From: Phocaeicola vulgatus
GTDB taxonomy: Bacteria; Bacteroidota; Bacteroidia; Bacteroidales; Tannerellaceae
Direction: 5' to 3'
Assembly (NCBI GenBank): GCA_022009975.1
Contig: CP091733.1
Span: 637,001 to 701,000 of the forward strand
DNA length: 64,000 bases
Part shown: piece by piece, positions 27,035 through 36,527 of the stretch
How positions within the stretch are numbered: the first letter of the stretch is position 1
Layout of the letters: each line of letters starts with the position of its first letter
The notes under the pieces: model-generated
What the model was told of the DNA's origin: nothing
The model's input: the letters and a program-made list of their open reading frames with translations, nothing else
Database searches by the model: none
Made by a program: the position numbers and the translations under genes

Positions 27035-27875
27035 TTAAATTGGTTTGTTTTTGGGTTTCAACGGTCCGTAGAAATAAGATGCCGTGGCACCACCGTCTAT
27101 GAGAAAATCGGCACCTGTTATGAATGCCCCCCGATTGCTCATCAACAACTCGGCTACATCGGCAACCTCGTCTGCTGTTCCGGGACGGCCTGCGGGAGAT
27201 TGAGCGAACATGTTTTTGTAGAAATCACCACGTGGACCGTTGAACTCATCCATTGCCAACGGAGTTGCGATGATACCAGGAGATATGGAGTTGATGCGTG
27301 CACCGCTTTGTCCCCATTTTACCGCTTCTGCCATGACACGTTTCTCGTTACAACGCTTCGCCATTTGGTAGGCGTGCAGGGTGTTGTGGATGTTTTCTTT
27401 TTGTAGCATTTCAAGTGAAAGCAGTTGTTCGGACGGAGTGGTGGCAAGCAATTCATCTTCCTCTGCTGTAAGGGCAGCCATGCGATGTCCAGACTGGCTG
27501 GATATGGTTACTCCTGTACCGCCAGCTTTGATTACTTTACCCACTTCTTCAAGTAACACGGCTGTGCCGTATAAATCCACTTTTAGTATAGTCTCGACAG
27601 ATGCTTGGCTTGGTGACACACCCGCTGCATTGACAAGCATTGTAATATTGCCATACTGTTTCGCTTTGGCAAGCATCGCCCGTATTGACTCTCTCGATGA
27701 CAAATCCATCTCTACAGCTTCCGAATCGAAACCTGCCAGGTTCATTGTATTGCGGACGGCACGGGCATTTCATATACCGGTCTCCGATGACTATTTTCAT
27801 TCCGTGCCCCATGCGCCGGGCGATAGCCATACCAATTTGCCCCGCACCGGTCAAGATCATTACATCTTTTGCCAT
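27035..27875 (-). pseudogene. short-chain dehydrogenase/reductase (frameshifted)
   Basis: Repaired length 280 residues from ATG 27875 (MAKDVMILTGAGQIG). The nucleotide-binding TGAGQIG motif is in the first frame and the catalytic AYQMAKR (YxxxK) in the second. The break is at 27768-27770: three A's on the coding strand, where five would restore YMKNARAVRNTM. The C-terminal GADFLIDGG is typical of SDRs. First gene of the minus-strand operon SDR-flavodoxin-NapH-AKR-DUF1893-TonB-ECF. A 28-base operator-like motif lies upstream at 28039. Confidence 0.87.
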
Positions 27876-28038
27876 ATAATTATTCATTTTATTCATATTG
27901 GGTTGTCAGTTAATCAATAACAAGGTATGCTGCAGCCAATTCTAAACTTCCGTGCATTGGACGAATTAACGCTTTCCCCTTTGTTGGAATGTTCTGATTA
28001 CAAAGGTAGATGCTCGTTTTCAAAATGAGATTAGACAA

Positions 28039-28066
28039 ATTACGGATTGATTTACCTAAATTACTG
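28039..28066. promoter_or_regulatory. operator-like motif upstream of the SDR operon
   Basis: 28 bases made of blocks ATTAC, GATTG, TTACC and AAATTACTG in fixed spacing. The same arrangement occurs at 31638-31665 and, slightly diverged, at 31711-31736, both upstream of the AraC gene. Inferred AraC binding site. A minus-strand TACCTTTG element lies next to it at 28001-28008. Confidence 0.6.
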
Positions 28067-28115
28067 TTTGTTTGTTTCAAGAGATTAACCCACGCAGTCT
28101 ATGCGATGACATGTC

Positions 28116-29962
28116 TCACCAATCTATTGGAATCGTATAACCTGTACGATCAAAATCACGAGTTGATTCATTCCAAGAGGTTGAATTGTGGTGTGCTTCG
28201 ACTGTGCTGAAATGGTTATAAGGCAATTGGGGAATGCTCAAAGATGTTGGATTGTCAGCCCCAACAAATAAGGTGTAACATCCACCGGGTAGCGTAGCTT
28301 TTTGAGGAGCTGTCAGTTCACCAGGTTCAGCAATAAGAAACCCCCTGTTTCCTTCAGAAGGCATTCTCCCTTCCGTAACAGGTCCGAGACTTTGGGTTGA
28401 GAGGACAAGGCGTAAACGATGTCCGGGCTGCAACCCATACTGGATGGGTTTAAGTGCCATTTCAAAAAGCTGTACACTATCTGGAATCAGATAAATGTCA
28501 CGGTCAAGACAAGGCCAAGGCCAACGGCTGACACCGTTTTCGTCACGCCATGACATAAGCTCATTTAGTTTACTCATACTTCCCAGCATTGCTCCTTTGG
28601 ATATTTGAGTAACATGGTTGTCGGAGGTTACATCATAAAGTCGTGCGAGAATCTCCATATTCGTGTTGCTCGATTTGGCATAAAGTTGTAGAGATGCCGA
28701 ACCGGATATGATTAAACCTTCTGTTATTGGTTCACTGTCAAAGACAACCATACCATTGTGTTCCGTTGGTTTTCCCCATGCCAGTTTAATTTCTCCTTTC
28801 GGAACATCGCCTTGTGTGATTACTTCGTTTCCAAGCTTCCATGTAACATATCTTTTTACGGAAGGAAAAACCGATAGATTGACCCATCTCTGTGTGCCCA
28901 CTTCGAAAAGGTGTAGCGGGGTGTCTGTCTCAGCCAATCCCGTGTCAGAACCCTTCAGCCATGTATCAAACCACTCTAAATAGACTCCTATGTCCATACC
29001 TATGGCGTGTCCCCAATCACCCATGATTTGTTGGTAGCATGGGGATGTTTTTTGTCCTTCTTCCATTGGTAGATATATGTCTCGTCCTGCCACCTCATTT
29101 TGAAAAGCGACATAACCTCGCAATGCTCCTGTCTCATTCAAATCCTGCCATCCGCCCCAACTTAGAACAGGAATGCCATTATCGACAATATCCTTAGCCC
29201 AAGACAGTGGGAGGCGGTCTTCCCAATATTCACCGTCATAGGCAGGCGTTTCTCCTGCCCAAAAACTACGCTCGAACTCTTTGAAATATGTTTCAGCTCC
29301 TTTATTGCCTCCCATTGCTTCAGCGGCATGGCTCCCGTAGCCCATCATCAGAAAGGTCGGTAGTCCGTTGTTCGTCCATGCTTGACGGTATTGTGCCCCT
29401 AAACCTATGCTGGCTGCCAAAACAGCCTTCAGAGGAGAATTCTTGCCCACCTTTGCTGCGGTGGCTAAGGCGAGTGCTGCCGGATAAGAAGAACCAAAAA
29501 ATCCTACCTTGCCATTACTTCCATCAAGATGCGATGCCCATTCCACCACTTTTACGCCATCCAACCCATCACGGCTGGTGAATTGTTCTAGAACTCCGGT
29601 TGATGAACCGGAACCACGAGGGTGGACTTGTGCAACAATGTAGCCATGTTCAACCAAGTAGGTGTGCCGCAATCTCTCTTGACCGGCACGTTTATAAGGA
29701 GTGAATTCAACCAGCACAGGAAATTTCCATTAGCTTTACAGCCTGTCAGCGTGTCTATGGGATATGCGACCTCCGCTTCTAACCGTATGCTGTCATCGAG
29801 TTGGATAAATATATCACGCAAGATTTCATATCCGTATTGTTTCGGCCCGGGTTGCCAACCTTTCCCGCCTGGATAGCGGTCAGTATTTGGCTGGGTTGCT
29901 TTACATGGAATGATATACGCCATTATAAATGCCAATAACATCAATTTTCGGCACAGTTGCAT
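28116..29962 (-). pseudogene. CocE/NonD-type (X-Pro dipeptidyl-peptidase-like) hydrolase (frameshifted)
   Basis: Repaired length 615 residues. Signal peptide (LMLLAFIMAYIIPCKA). N-terminal alpha/beta-hydrolase with PRGSGSSTG and the nucleophile elbow GFFGSSYPA. C-terminal jelly-roll of the CocE/NonD type (ARLYDVTSDNH, PGHRLRLVLST). The frame breaks at 29724-29726: three A's on the coding strand where four give KFPVLVEFTPYK. Known relatives cleave esters or N-acyl/dipeptidyl substrates. The start region overlaps the end of an ISL3-like element, so the original promoter and possibly first codons are lost. Confidence 0.85.
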
Positions 29963-31546
29963 AAGTCCGTGGCAATATAATCATGTTATCCAAAGATCAT
30001 AGACGCTCTGAACATAAAGAATGGTAAATCCTGCACACCGCGGAGTTGTGCTCTAAATCCTTTCAGCTTAGAGTTAAGAGATTCAGCATGAGCATTGGTT
30101 GACCTGTTTATGAAGTAGTTTAGTACTTCGTCTTCCTTGTACTTGATGGCATCCCTTGCAGCCTTTACTTCACGCAACGTACAAGCTGATACCTTCTGAT
30201 ACCACTCATGCAGTTTAACCTTAGCTGTAACCCGGTCGATAGACTTGTTGCTAAACACGCTTCTTAGGCTGCAAATCAAAGTATATGCTTCCTTTATCTT
30301 TGGGAACATCTTGAAGAGTATTTTTGCACGTGTTTTCTGCCTGTCAGTCCATTTCTCACCACTCACACTCAGCAGATACTTGCTTCTTGTCAGCAGTTCT
30401 ATGACAGTTTCGCCATTGGCAAGCATGGTTGGCCTGAAGCGTTTGTTCAACCTCTGTGGCTTACGTCCCCGCTTCTTACCTTTGTATTTCTTTGGATGTT
30501 TCTTACGGTAGTATTTACGGTTCTTTACCAGCTGTTCAAGTTTCTTTTTAAACCTGACTTTCTCTTTGTTTTGTGCTTTCTGTGCTTCTCGTTTAGCTTT
30601 GAGACGGAGTTCCTCCACAGCTTCGATACAACGCTTGATGATATGGAAGCAGTCGATGACTATGGCTGCATTAGGAAAGGCTTCCGTGACGACAGCAAAC
30701 ATACTGTCAGAGAAGTCCATGGTAACTTCTTCGACCTGCTCTCGCTGTTCCTGCGGTATCTGCATAAGAACATTGATAATATCTGAGGTCTTAGTGCCTT
30801 TTACAGCTGCTATTAAGGTGTGACGTTTACCATGCCCTTCTTTGTTGGTCAAGAATGTCATCAGATCCTTGTGAAGCATGGTCTCGTCAATGCCCAGCCG
30901 TTTGCCTATGTTCTCAGGATGCAGCACCCAGTCCTCTGCATGACTGGCTTGTTCCCAATTACGGAAACCACTCAGATGATCCTTGTAAGCACGCTCCAGG
31001 TTATTGCCATCTACCTTAAAGTATAGCCCCAGCGAGCGGGCCGTTATCGGGTAGGTATCCAAATATTTTTTTTAAGACATCAGCAAACTCTTTAGAGTAG
31101 CTGGTGTTATCAGCAAGCAACGAATACCTGTCAAGGATTACGTTTCTGCCTTCTGCCGTTAACCATCTGCGACGTCTGACATGAAGAACGACCTTGTGAT
31201 CACGGATAGGAAAGTCGTTAACCTGACGGCTTTCCGTAAAACCATTGGGCTTAAGGTCGTGCCACTCTTCTTCTCGTGAATCTTTTTCGTCAAGATAGAT
31301 GTGAAGAAGGATACGCTCATCACCCGTCTCTTCAATAATGCCTGTGTGATCTTCGTTAACGGCTGTAACGTCGAAGAACTCAAGTATGCCTTTGGGAAGA
31401 AGGTAACTTGCCAGAATCTTATAGTCAAATGTTGATTGTTTACTCATGGCTACAAAGTTAAGACATCGCATGAACATTTAAACATTAAACAAGAAAAAAT
31501 ATACCTATACTACAAATTTAAGCCACGGATATTTGCAACTGGGCCC
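29949..31546 (-). mobile_element. ISL3-like insertion element
   Basis: About 1.6 kb. The ends share an imperfect inverted repeat: CAGTTGCA then TCCGTGGC with four variable bases between, at 29954-29973 and, in the opposite sense, 31522-31541. Matching GGC-rich bases extend a few bases outward on both sides. It contains one two-frame transposase. It separates the CocE-like gene from the divergent AraC gene. No target duplication could be settled by eye. Confidence 0.75.
29986..31447 (-). CDS. ISL3-like transposase expressed across a frameshift
   Basis: First frame from ATG 31447 (MSKQSTFDYKILASYLLP) encodes a ~140-residue N-terminal region. The second frame, from about 31070 to 29986, encodes the DDE_Tnp_ISL3 catalytic part: VTMDFSDSM (first Asp), IVIDCFHIIKR (second Asp) and NAHAESLNSKLKG (Glu). 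The overlap holds an A8 run (31066-31073 as T8 on plus). Reading seven A's would fuse the frames into about 486 residues. In many two-ORF insertion elements such a run is a natural slippage site, so this may be programmed rather than broken. Confidence 0.8.
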
Positions 31547-31637
31547 AATTTTCTCATAATCTTACTTTTTATAATTGTCTTGTGAATATTATTTTATTGC
31601 AAAGGTACAAGGAAACATTTGGATAAGCATTAAGCGG

Positions 31638-31665
31638 ATTACAGATTGGCTTACCGAAATTACTG
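31638..31665. promoter_or_regulatory. operator-like motif, AraC upstream copy 1
   Basis: Same four-block 28-base motif as at 28039 (five or so differences). Lies 175 bases before the AraC start. Confidence 0.6.
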
Positions 31666-31710
31666 GTTTTTATCATGTTCTTTTTCAGCGTATTTCTCAA
31701 ACTTATACAG

Positions 31711-31736
31711 ATTACGGTTTCTTCTACCGAAATTAC
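31711..31736. promoter_or_regulatory. operator-like motif, AraC upstream copy 2
   Basis: ATTACGG, TTTCTTCTACC, GAAATTAC; a diverged copy of the motif, 73 bases after copy 1 (seven helical turns), ending 21 bases before the AraC promoter. Confidence 0.5.
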
Positions 31737-31756
31737 ATTTCATGCTTTTCTGGCTA

Positions 31757-31786
31757 TTTGTTTTAATCAATTATTGCATACCTTTG
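31757..31786 (+). promoter_or_regulatory. promoter of the AraC gene
   Basis: TTTG at 31757-31760, 18-base spacer, TACCTTTG at 31779-31786; 26 bases before ATG 31813. Confidence 0.65.
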
Positions 31787-31812
31787 TAAGCAAAAATAAT
31801 TGGATAATAATT

Positions 31813-32743
31813 ATGGCAAATATATTGAATGTTGAAACCGTCACGGAGTATAACGACATGCTTGGAGTAGAAACTCTGCATCCATTGGTAAGTGTGATAG
31901 ATTTGTCCGAAGCCAAACCTATGCGTCACATGCGGCATACGTTCAGTTTCTATGTGATATTTCTCAAGGAAGAGAAGAATTGTGAGTTGATTTATGGTCG
32001 TCAGCGTTATGATTATCAGAAAGGTTCTGTTGTGTGTCTTGCTCCCGGACAGGTTATCGGAGTGGAGGATACGGGAGAGATATTCCAACCGAAAGGTTAT
32101 GCATTATGCTTTGATCCAGAGTTGATACGGGGCACAACTCTTGGTCGTCATATCGCTGAATACACCTACTTTTCTTATGAAGTTAACGAAGCGTTGCATC
32201 TCTCTGATCGTGAGCGGGCATTGTTTATTGATTGTTTGGAGAAAATACGGTTAGAACTGGAACATGCCATTGACAGGCTCAGTAAACGACTTATATCCAC
32301 GAGCATTGAATTATTGCTGGATTATTGCCTGCGTTTACGAACGCCAGTTTGTTACTCGGCAAAATGTAAACAGTGATATACTGATTCGTTTCGAATCATT
32401 GTTAAATGGATATTTTACAAGTGGAAAAGCTAAGCAAAAAGGATTGCCGACGGTGAAATATTGTGCTAACGAACTTTGTTTGTCACCCAACTATTTTGGT
32501 GACCTTATCAAGAAAGAAACAGGAAAAACAGCACAGGAATATATCCAGTTCAAGGTAATGGATATTGCAAAGGAACTCATATTGAATCCGGAATACACTA
32601 TCAGTCAGATTGCGTATGAATTGGGATTCCAATATCCACAGCATTTTACAAGATTGTTCAAGAAGGTGGTAAAGCAAACACCTAATGATTATAGAAAGCA
32701 GAACACGACAAAGCCATCACCTTTGAGTTTCCCCTCTTCATGA
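31813..32743 (+). pseudogene. AraC-family transcriptional regulator (frameshifted)
   Basis: Repaired length 310 residues. N-terminal cupin-like sensor domain (RQRYDYQKGSVVCLAPGQVI). C-terminal double helix-turn-helix with YCANELCLSPNYFGDLIKK and ISQIAYELGFQYPQHFTRLFKK. The break is at 32334-32336: T3 where T5 restores YCLRFYERQFVTR. The last ~10 residues lie in a duplicated piece of the DUF4434 gene, so the natural C-terminus may have been replaced. Probably controls itself and the divergent SDR/flavodoxin/TonB operon through the repeated upstream motif. Confidence 0.87.
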
Positions 32744-32769
32744 GTCCTCGGTCTGCTTATCTCCAAGCC
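32707..32769 (+). repeat. 63-bp copy of the DUF4434 gene 3' end
   Basis: Same length and orientation as 20275-20337 inside the DUF4434 coding sequence, with roughly six to eight substitutions and no gaps. The two copies bracket the 12.4-kb redox/uptake island. Confidence 0.85.
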
Positions 32770-32795
32770 TGTCTACCAACTCAGGTAGGAGGAAA

Positions 32796-32849
32796 TGTTA
32801 ATACACTATTAAACACTACTTAAACGCTATTAAAATGGCATTTTAAGGG
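32796..32849. repeat. TTTAA-rich cluster, locus 2
   Basis: Units TTAATACACTA, TTAAACACTAC, TTAAACGCTAT, TTAAAATGGC in a row, about 11 bases apart. Lies upstream of the pantothenate kinase gene. Confidence 0.6.
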
Positions 32850-32888
32850 AAAAGATGTATCTTTGGGGTGTTATAAATAAAATATGAC

Positions 32889-33739
32889 ATGGGTGTAGTA
32901 ATAGGAATTGATGTGGGAGGAAGTACCACTAAGGTGGTTGGAATCCGCAATAAGAAAATATGTAATCCTTTGTTTGTCCGTGCGACGGATCCGGTTGCTT
33001 CTCTTTTCGGAGCCTTCGGGAAGTATCTTTATGATAACAATATACCGTTGAAAGATGTGGAAAGGTGGTGTTGACGGGGGTGGGAAGCGCTTATATCCAC
33101 CAGCCGTTATATGGACTGCCGACTGCCACGGTAGATGAGTTTTTGGCAAACGGACTGGGGGCGCAATATATGACCCATTTGGATAAGTTGGTCGTTATCA
33201 GCATGGGCACAGGTACATCGTTTGTCAGCGTCGAAGGCGACAAGGTGAAACATATTGGCGGAATAGGCATTGGAGGAGGCACCATCTTAGGCTTGTCCCG
33301 CTTGTTGCTTAAAACACAAGACTTCAAGCAAATCATCGAATTGGCAATGAAGGGCAACATTTCAAACATCGATTTGCAGATACAGGACATCTGTAACAAG
33401 CCGCTGCCCGGACTGCCTTTGGAGGCGACCGCTTCGATATTCGGGAAAGCAGCTGCGAATGCTTCTATGGAAGATGTGGCTACCGGCATCGTCTGCATGG
33501 TGCTTCAAAGCATCGGCCAGGCAGCCATCCTCTCGGCGTTGAACACAAACGTCAATGACTTCGTTTTGATTGGCAATTTGACCCGCATGCCGCAGTGCAA
33601 AGAGGTTTTCCCCGTATTTGAAAAGATGTTCAAGAAGCATTTCATCATACCGGGATATGCGGAATACCGCACAGCGATAGGAGCAGCCCTTTCATATATC
33701 CGTGGACGAGAGTTTAAGGAAATAGGGTGTGGAGCATGA
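32889..33739 (+). pseudogene. coaW: type II pantothenate kinase (frameshifted)
   Basis: Repaired length 283 residues. ASKHA-fold kinase: GIDVGGSTTKVVG phosphate-binding loop at the start, VVISMGTGTSFVSV and HIGGIGIGGGTILGL in the middle, and FVLIGNLTRMP near the end, as in the eukaryote/Staphylococcus-like type II pantothenate kinases. It catalyses the first step of coenzyme A synthesis. The break is at 33061-33063: A3 where A4 restores DVEKVVLTGVGSAYI. Since this is a metabolic housekeeping gene, a sequence error is more likely than true loss, unless a second pantothenate kinase exists. Confidence 0.87.
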
Positions 33740-33839
33740 ACATTGCTCCCGCAGATGTTCAAACGGAAAGAATACTAAACTGAAAAGACATAATGCGGAG
33801 TGCTGTGACAGCATTCAATAAGTTTTCATCTAAACTCAT

Positions 33840-33920
33840 CCGACAAAAGGTTACGAGCTTTTTTCAAAAAGCATACCACCTTTTTCCAAAAAGCATACTA
33901 CCTTTTTGAAAAGAGGTCGG
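33840..33920. repeat. 22-bp tandem repeat inside a CCGAC/GTCGG palindrome frame
   Basis: Two copies of CAAAAAGCATAC followed by (C/T)ACCTTTTT at 33865-33885 and 33887-33907, between CCGAC and GTCGG ends. The final GAAAAGAGGTCG matches an arm of the 11534 palindrome. Confidence 0.65.
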
Positions 33921-33970
33921 ATCTGTGATTTTTGAGTTGTGATTAAATCTGTGTTTAAACAATGTCAGTG

Positions 33971-34032
33971 GTTCGTTAAAAATCAACCAAGCCTAAGCGG
34001 ATTTGTAAAATAAAATGTGTTCTTTGAGTTTT
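33971..34032. repeat. solo end of an IS4-type element
   Basis: About 60 bases similar to 44938-44998, where the same sequence is the transposase end of an IS4-like remnant (CAAGCCTAAGCGG, AATAAAATG, GTTCTTTGA). No transposase code remains here. Confidence 0.6.
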
Positions 34033-34049
34033 TTTCATTCACATATTTT

Positions 34050-34081
34050 TTTGATATATAAAGTTCTTTTTCGTAACTTTG
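34050..34081 (+). promoter_or_regulatory. strong promoter of the small RNA
   Basis: TTTG at 34050-34053, 20-base spacer, TAACTTTG at 34074-34081: a full match to the Bacteroidales consensus. Transcription is expected to start near 34088, with no open reading frame following. Confidence 0.75.
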
Positions 34082-34087
34082 TTGCAA

Positions 34088-34358
34088 TTCTACAAGTTTA
34101 TGGCGTTGAACCTCTATAGAAGGACATACGTTTAACGAAAGGTGTTATTGAAATTATCTTCTGTTTCTCGAATTCTCGCAAAATTTGAAAGTAGTATGAA
34201 GATGGTAGCAATAGCACCCGCATCATTTGATATATGCTTATCTGTGAGGATAAACAATATACAAAACGGGTGTGGGTTGCTGTTGCTTTATCCATACTAC
34301 GGGCAATGCGAGAAGCCTGAGAACAGGATAAAGTAAATACAGTTCCCACACCTTTTTT
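34088..34358 (+). ncRNA. structured small RNA of unknown family, ~270 nt
   Basis: Bounded by a consensus promoter and a terminator-like end (CCCACACC then T6 at 34353-34358). Stems visible by eye: 34104-34111 with 34130-34137 (8 pairs); 34141-34150 with 34209-34218 (10 pairs, one G-U); 34156-34161 with 34198-34203; TTATC/GATAA near 34233-34248; 34269-34276 (GGTGTGGG) with 34345-34352; CTTTATCC with GGATAAAG inside it. The region has no coding frame. The internal CGAGAAGCC at 34309-34317 also occurs in E. coli 6S RNA 3' of its central loop, so a 6S-like RNA is one possibility. I could not match it to RNase P, SRP RNA or tmRNA. Confidence 0.6.
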
Positions 34359-34562
34359 ATTTGTTAATCTTTTCCAAAGGGAGCGGGGAAGAATATAAAA
34401 TATAATTCTATGAGCGAAGAAAAGAAAAGAATCTGTATCCCTATTTTGCAATCAACAACCCAATTTAGATGATTTACATCATCCAAATGACATTGCAAGG
34501 TTAATAAGGATTATTTATTTATCAACATTAGTGTCCAATAAAAATGGATGAGTTAAATAATT

Positions 34563-34720
34563 AATCAAATACTCCTTCCAAAAGGGGACAATCGTGTTCT
34601 TTAACATCATTGAAAATAGTCTTATTGAATAGATCACGTAAGTGAGTTTTGTCCGTTAGAGAGATGCTTAGAATCTGCAAGCTCCATAAGTTGAGCGAAA
34701 ACGTATTTGTCTTTGTTCAT
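34563..34720 (-). pseudogene. IS4-family transposase remnant (N-terminal)
   Basis: On the minus strand from ATG 34720 the frame reads MNKDKYVFAQLMELADSKHL then stops; a neighbouring frame continues with THLRDLF and DCPLLEGVFD. The MNKDKYVFAQL start is typical of IS4-type transposases with a DUF4372 N-terminus. It is a deletion remnant. A TACTTTTG element lies upstream at 34743. The rest of 34360-34885 holds nothing I recognise. Confidence 0.5.
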
Positions 34721-34885
34721 CGTGCAGTATCATTGATAACAGCAAAAGTACAAATTCAAATTGTCGCACCCTTGAGGCTTATTTAAAAGACTGTATTTCA
34801 ATTAATTCAAAGAGCGATTAGTCCGCTTTAACGGGACAGTAATAATTGTTTTCTAAAAGTGTTGTGGAATTAATAGATAAATAGA

Positions 34886-35922
34886 ATGATACGAAAGTTT
34901 TTTTATGTGGGCAGCTTCCTCCTTGGGAGTGTCCTGTTTTCAACGACTGTTCAAGCGCAGTCTTTCCTTGAAAAAACATTGAAAGTGGTAGATGCTGTTG
35001 ATAAACTCAGCAGATCGAGCAAGTCGGCTGCGGAAAAGAAAAATGAGGTTTCAGTTCAGGCAACGGTCGAGATGGGCGGCGTACCGCAAGGGTTCCATAT
35101 CACGGCTCCTTTCAAAGACTTGGCGTTTAAAGTCAGGAGTTGTACAATGGCAGGTTCTACCGTGGTCTTGGAGCTGACTGTTAAAAACCTAGAAAAGAAC
35201 CAGCATTTCATGTTTGGTGGGGATGATCGGCATGTGCGCACCATCATGGTGGATGAGCAGGATAATTCGTATGATTACGAGAAAATCAAAATCAGCATCG
35301 GAGATAAATCGCCTGAAGTGACTCAGTCCGAATTGTTCCCGACCCATGTGCCAGTCAAAATACACATCTACATCAATCAAGTCGAACCAACGGCAAGGTT
35401 GATAACGATGCTAAGCCTTCGGGTGGAAGGCTTCAATACCCCGGTCACATTCTACAATATCCCGATTGAACATCCTGTGGCTACAACCGCTGTTTCTACG
35501 AATTTGACATCGACAGGGAACACGATGACAACTTCTTCCTCTTTGACTACTCAACAAGAGCCTACACATGCAGCATCCAAACTGGAAAGGCTTATTGGAA
35601 AATGGGAATTGATTTCCTTGAAAAAGATGGCAAGGAGCAATCTTTCTCTCCTTTTTCTTTGCAATTTTTGGATACACCGAAAGACAATCCGTATAATAAA
35701 GACCTGATAGAAACGATTGCCGGCAAGTCGGAAATGAGCGGCTATACCATTATTCATGGTACAGATAACCAACTCGTCATGAGCTTCCCCTCAATTACAG
35801 ATGATGAAGAAGACAACGGCTATACGATTCAATCGGTAGATGCTGAAACGTTGGTTTTGACCTTTTGTTATTATGGAATCCGCGGTACTGACGGCATCAT
35901 GACTTTCAAAAGGGAACAATAA
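34886..35922 (+). pseudogene. exported protein of the tubulin-like operon (frameshifted)
   Basis: Repaired length 345 residues. Signal peptide ending TTVQAQ. A beta-rich middle (FKVRSCTMAGSTVVLELTVKN, DNSYDYEKIKISIGD) resembles small periplasmic Bacteroidales proteins. A Thr/Ser-rich linker (~200-230) leads to a C-terminal lipocalin-like region (IGKWELI, MSGYTIIHG, DGIMTFKR). The break lies near 35613-35615 (T3; T4 would restore WELIFLEKDGKEQSF), although the A5 at 35621 is an alternative site. First gene of a same-strand operon running to about 46.3 kb. Function unknown. Confidence 0.65.
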
Positions 35923-35948
35923 TGTTTAACTTAAAATACATCGAAAAC

Positions 35949-36506
35949 ATGAAAACGGAATTAGCACGTAAGTTATTATCGGGGTTATCCCTTTGGGTTC
36001 TTTTATTTGCACTGTCCTCCTGTAGTTCTAAAATGGACGTGGATGCAGCTGCGGCGTATTTTGACGAATCACCGGCCGTCACATTATATGCGACTTGCTT
36101 TTTCGATGAAGAACAATCCGATTTGAAGGCGGATTTTTTGGGAAAAGACAGACATTACTACTACAAGGCGTATAATTACAGGGTCGCTGGCATTGGCAAA
36201 TTCCAGCTATCGGATGATAGCGCAACAGGTATCCTGCTTATCGAACCAGCCAATGAGACGGCGGCTTGCCAAAAATATGATGCAGAAAGAAAACATACGC
36301 CACATAAGGCTCAGGTAGAGACTAAAATGCCTTGTTCTTTTCGATTTGAAAAAATGGACGGGAAGTGGCGCTTGGTTGAATTGAAATCCACACAATATAT
36401 CCGGACCTATTGGGATAAGAGCGGAGGTTACAGTAACACTAAGTTGGATGATTTGATAGAGCTGGATTTGTTGCGGCACAAGGATTCAAAGAGTTATCAG
36501 TATTAA
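35949..36506 (+). CDS. hypothetical lipoprotein
   Basis: 185 residues from ATG 35949; an ATG at 35922 adds nine residues and spoils the signal. Lipobox ALSSCSSK at about residue 25. The rest contains DEEQSDLKADFLGKD, YRVAGIGKFQLSDDS and WRLVELKSTQYIRTYW, all without a known motif. It follows the previous stop directly and precedes the DUF4878 gene by 21 bases. Role unknown; context suggests a cell-envelope component of the tubulin-like operon. Confidence 0.7.
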   Translation: MKTELARKLLSGLSLWVLLFALSSCSSKMDVDAAAAYFDESPAVTLYATCFFDEEQSDLKADFLGKDRHYYYKAYNYRVAGIGKFQLSDDSATGILLIEPANETAACQKYDAERKHTPHKAQVETKMPCSFRFEKMDGKWRLVELKSTQYIRTYWDKSGGYSNTKLDDLIELDLLRHKDSKSYQY

Positions 36507-36527
36507 CGAACGATTAATTTAAGAGAG

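Noticed and set aside
34269..34352. SRP RNA, RNase P RNA or tmRNA for the small RNA
   Set aside because: The diagnostic GGAAGGAAGCAGC-, GAGGAAAGTCC- and alanyl-acceptor features are absent.
34098..34451. 117-residue minus-strand frame over the small RNA
   Set aside because: Low-complexity translation, no start context; the plus strand has a promoter, helices and terminator instead.
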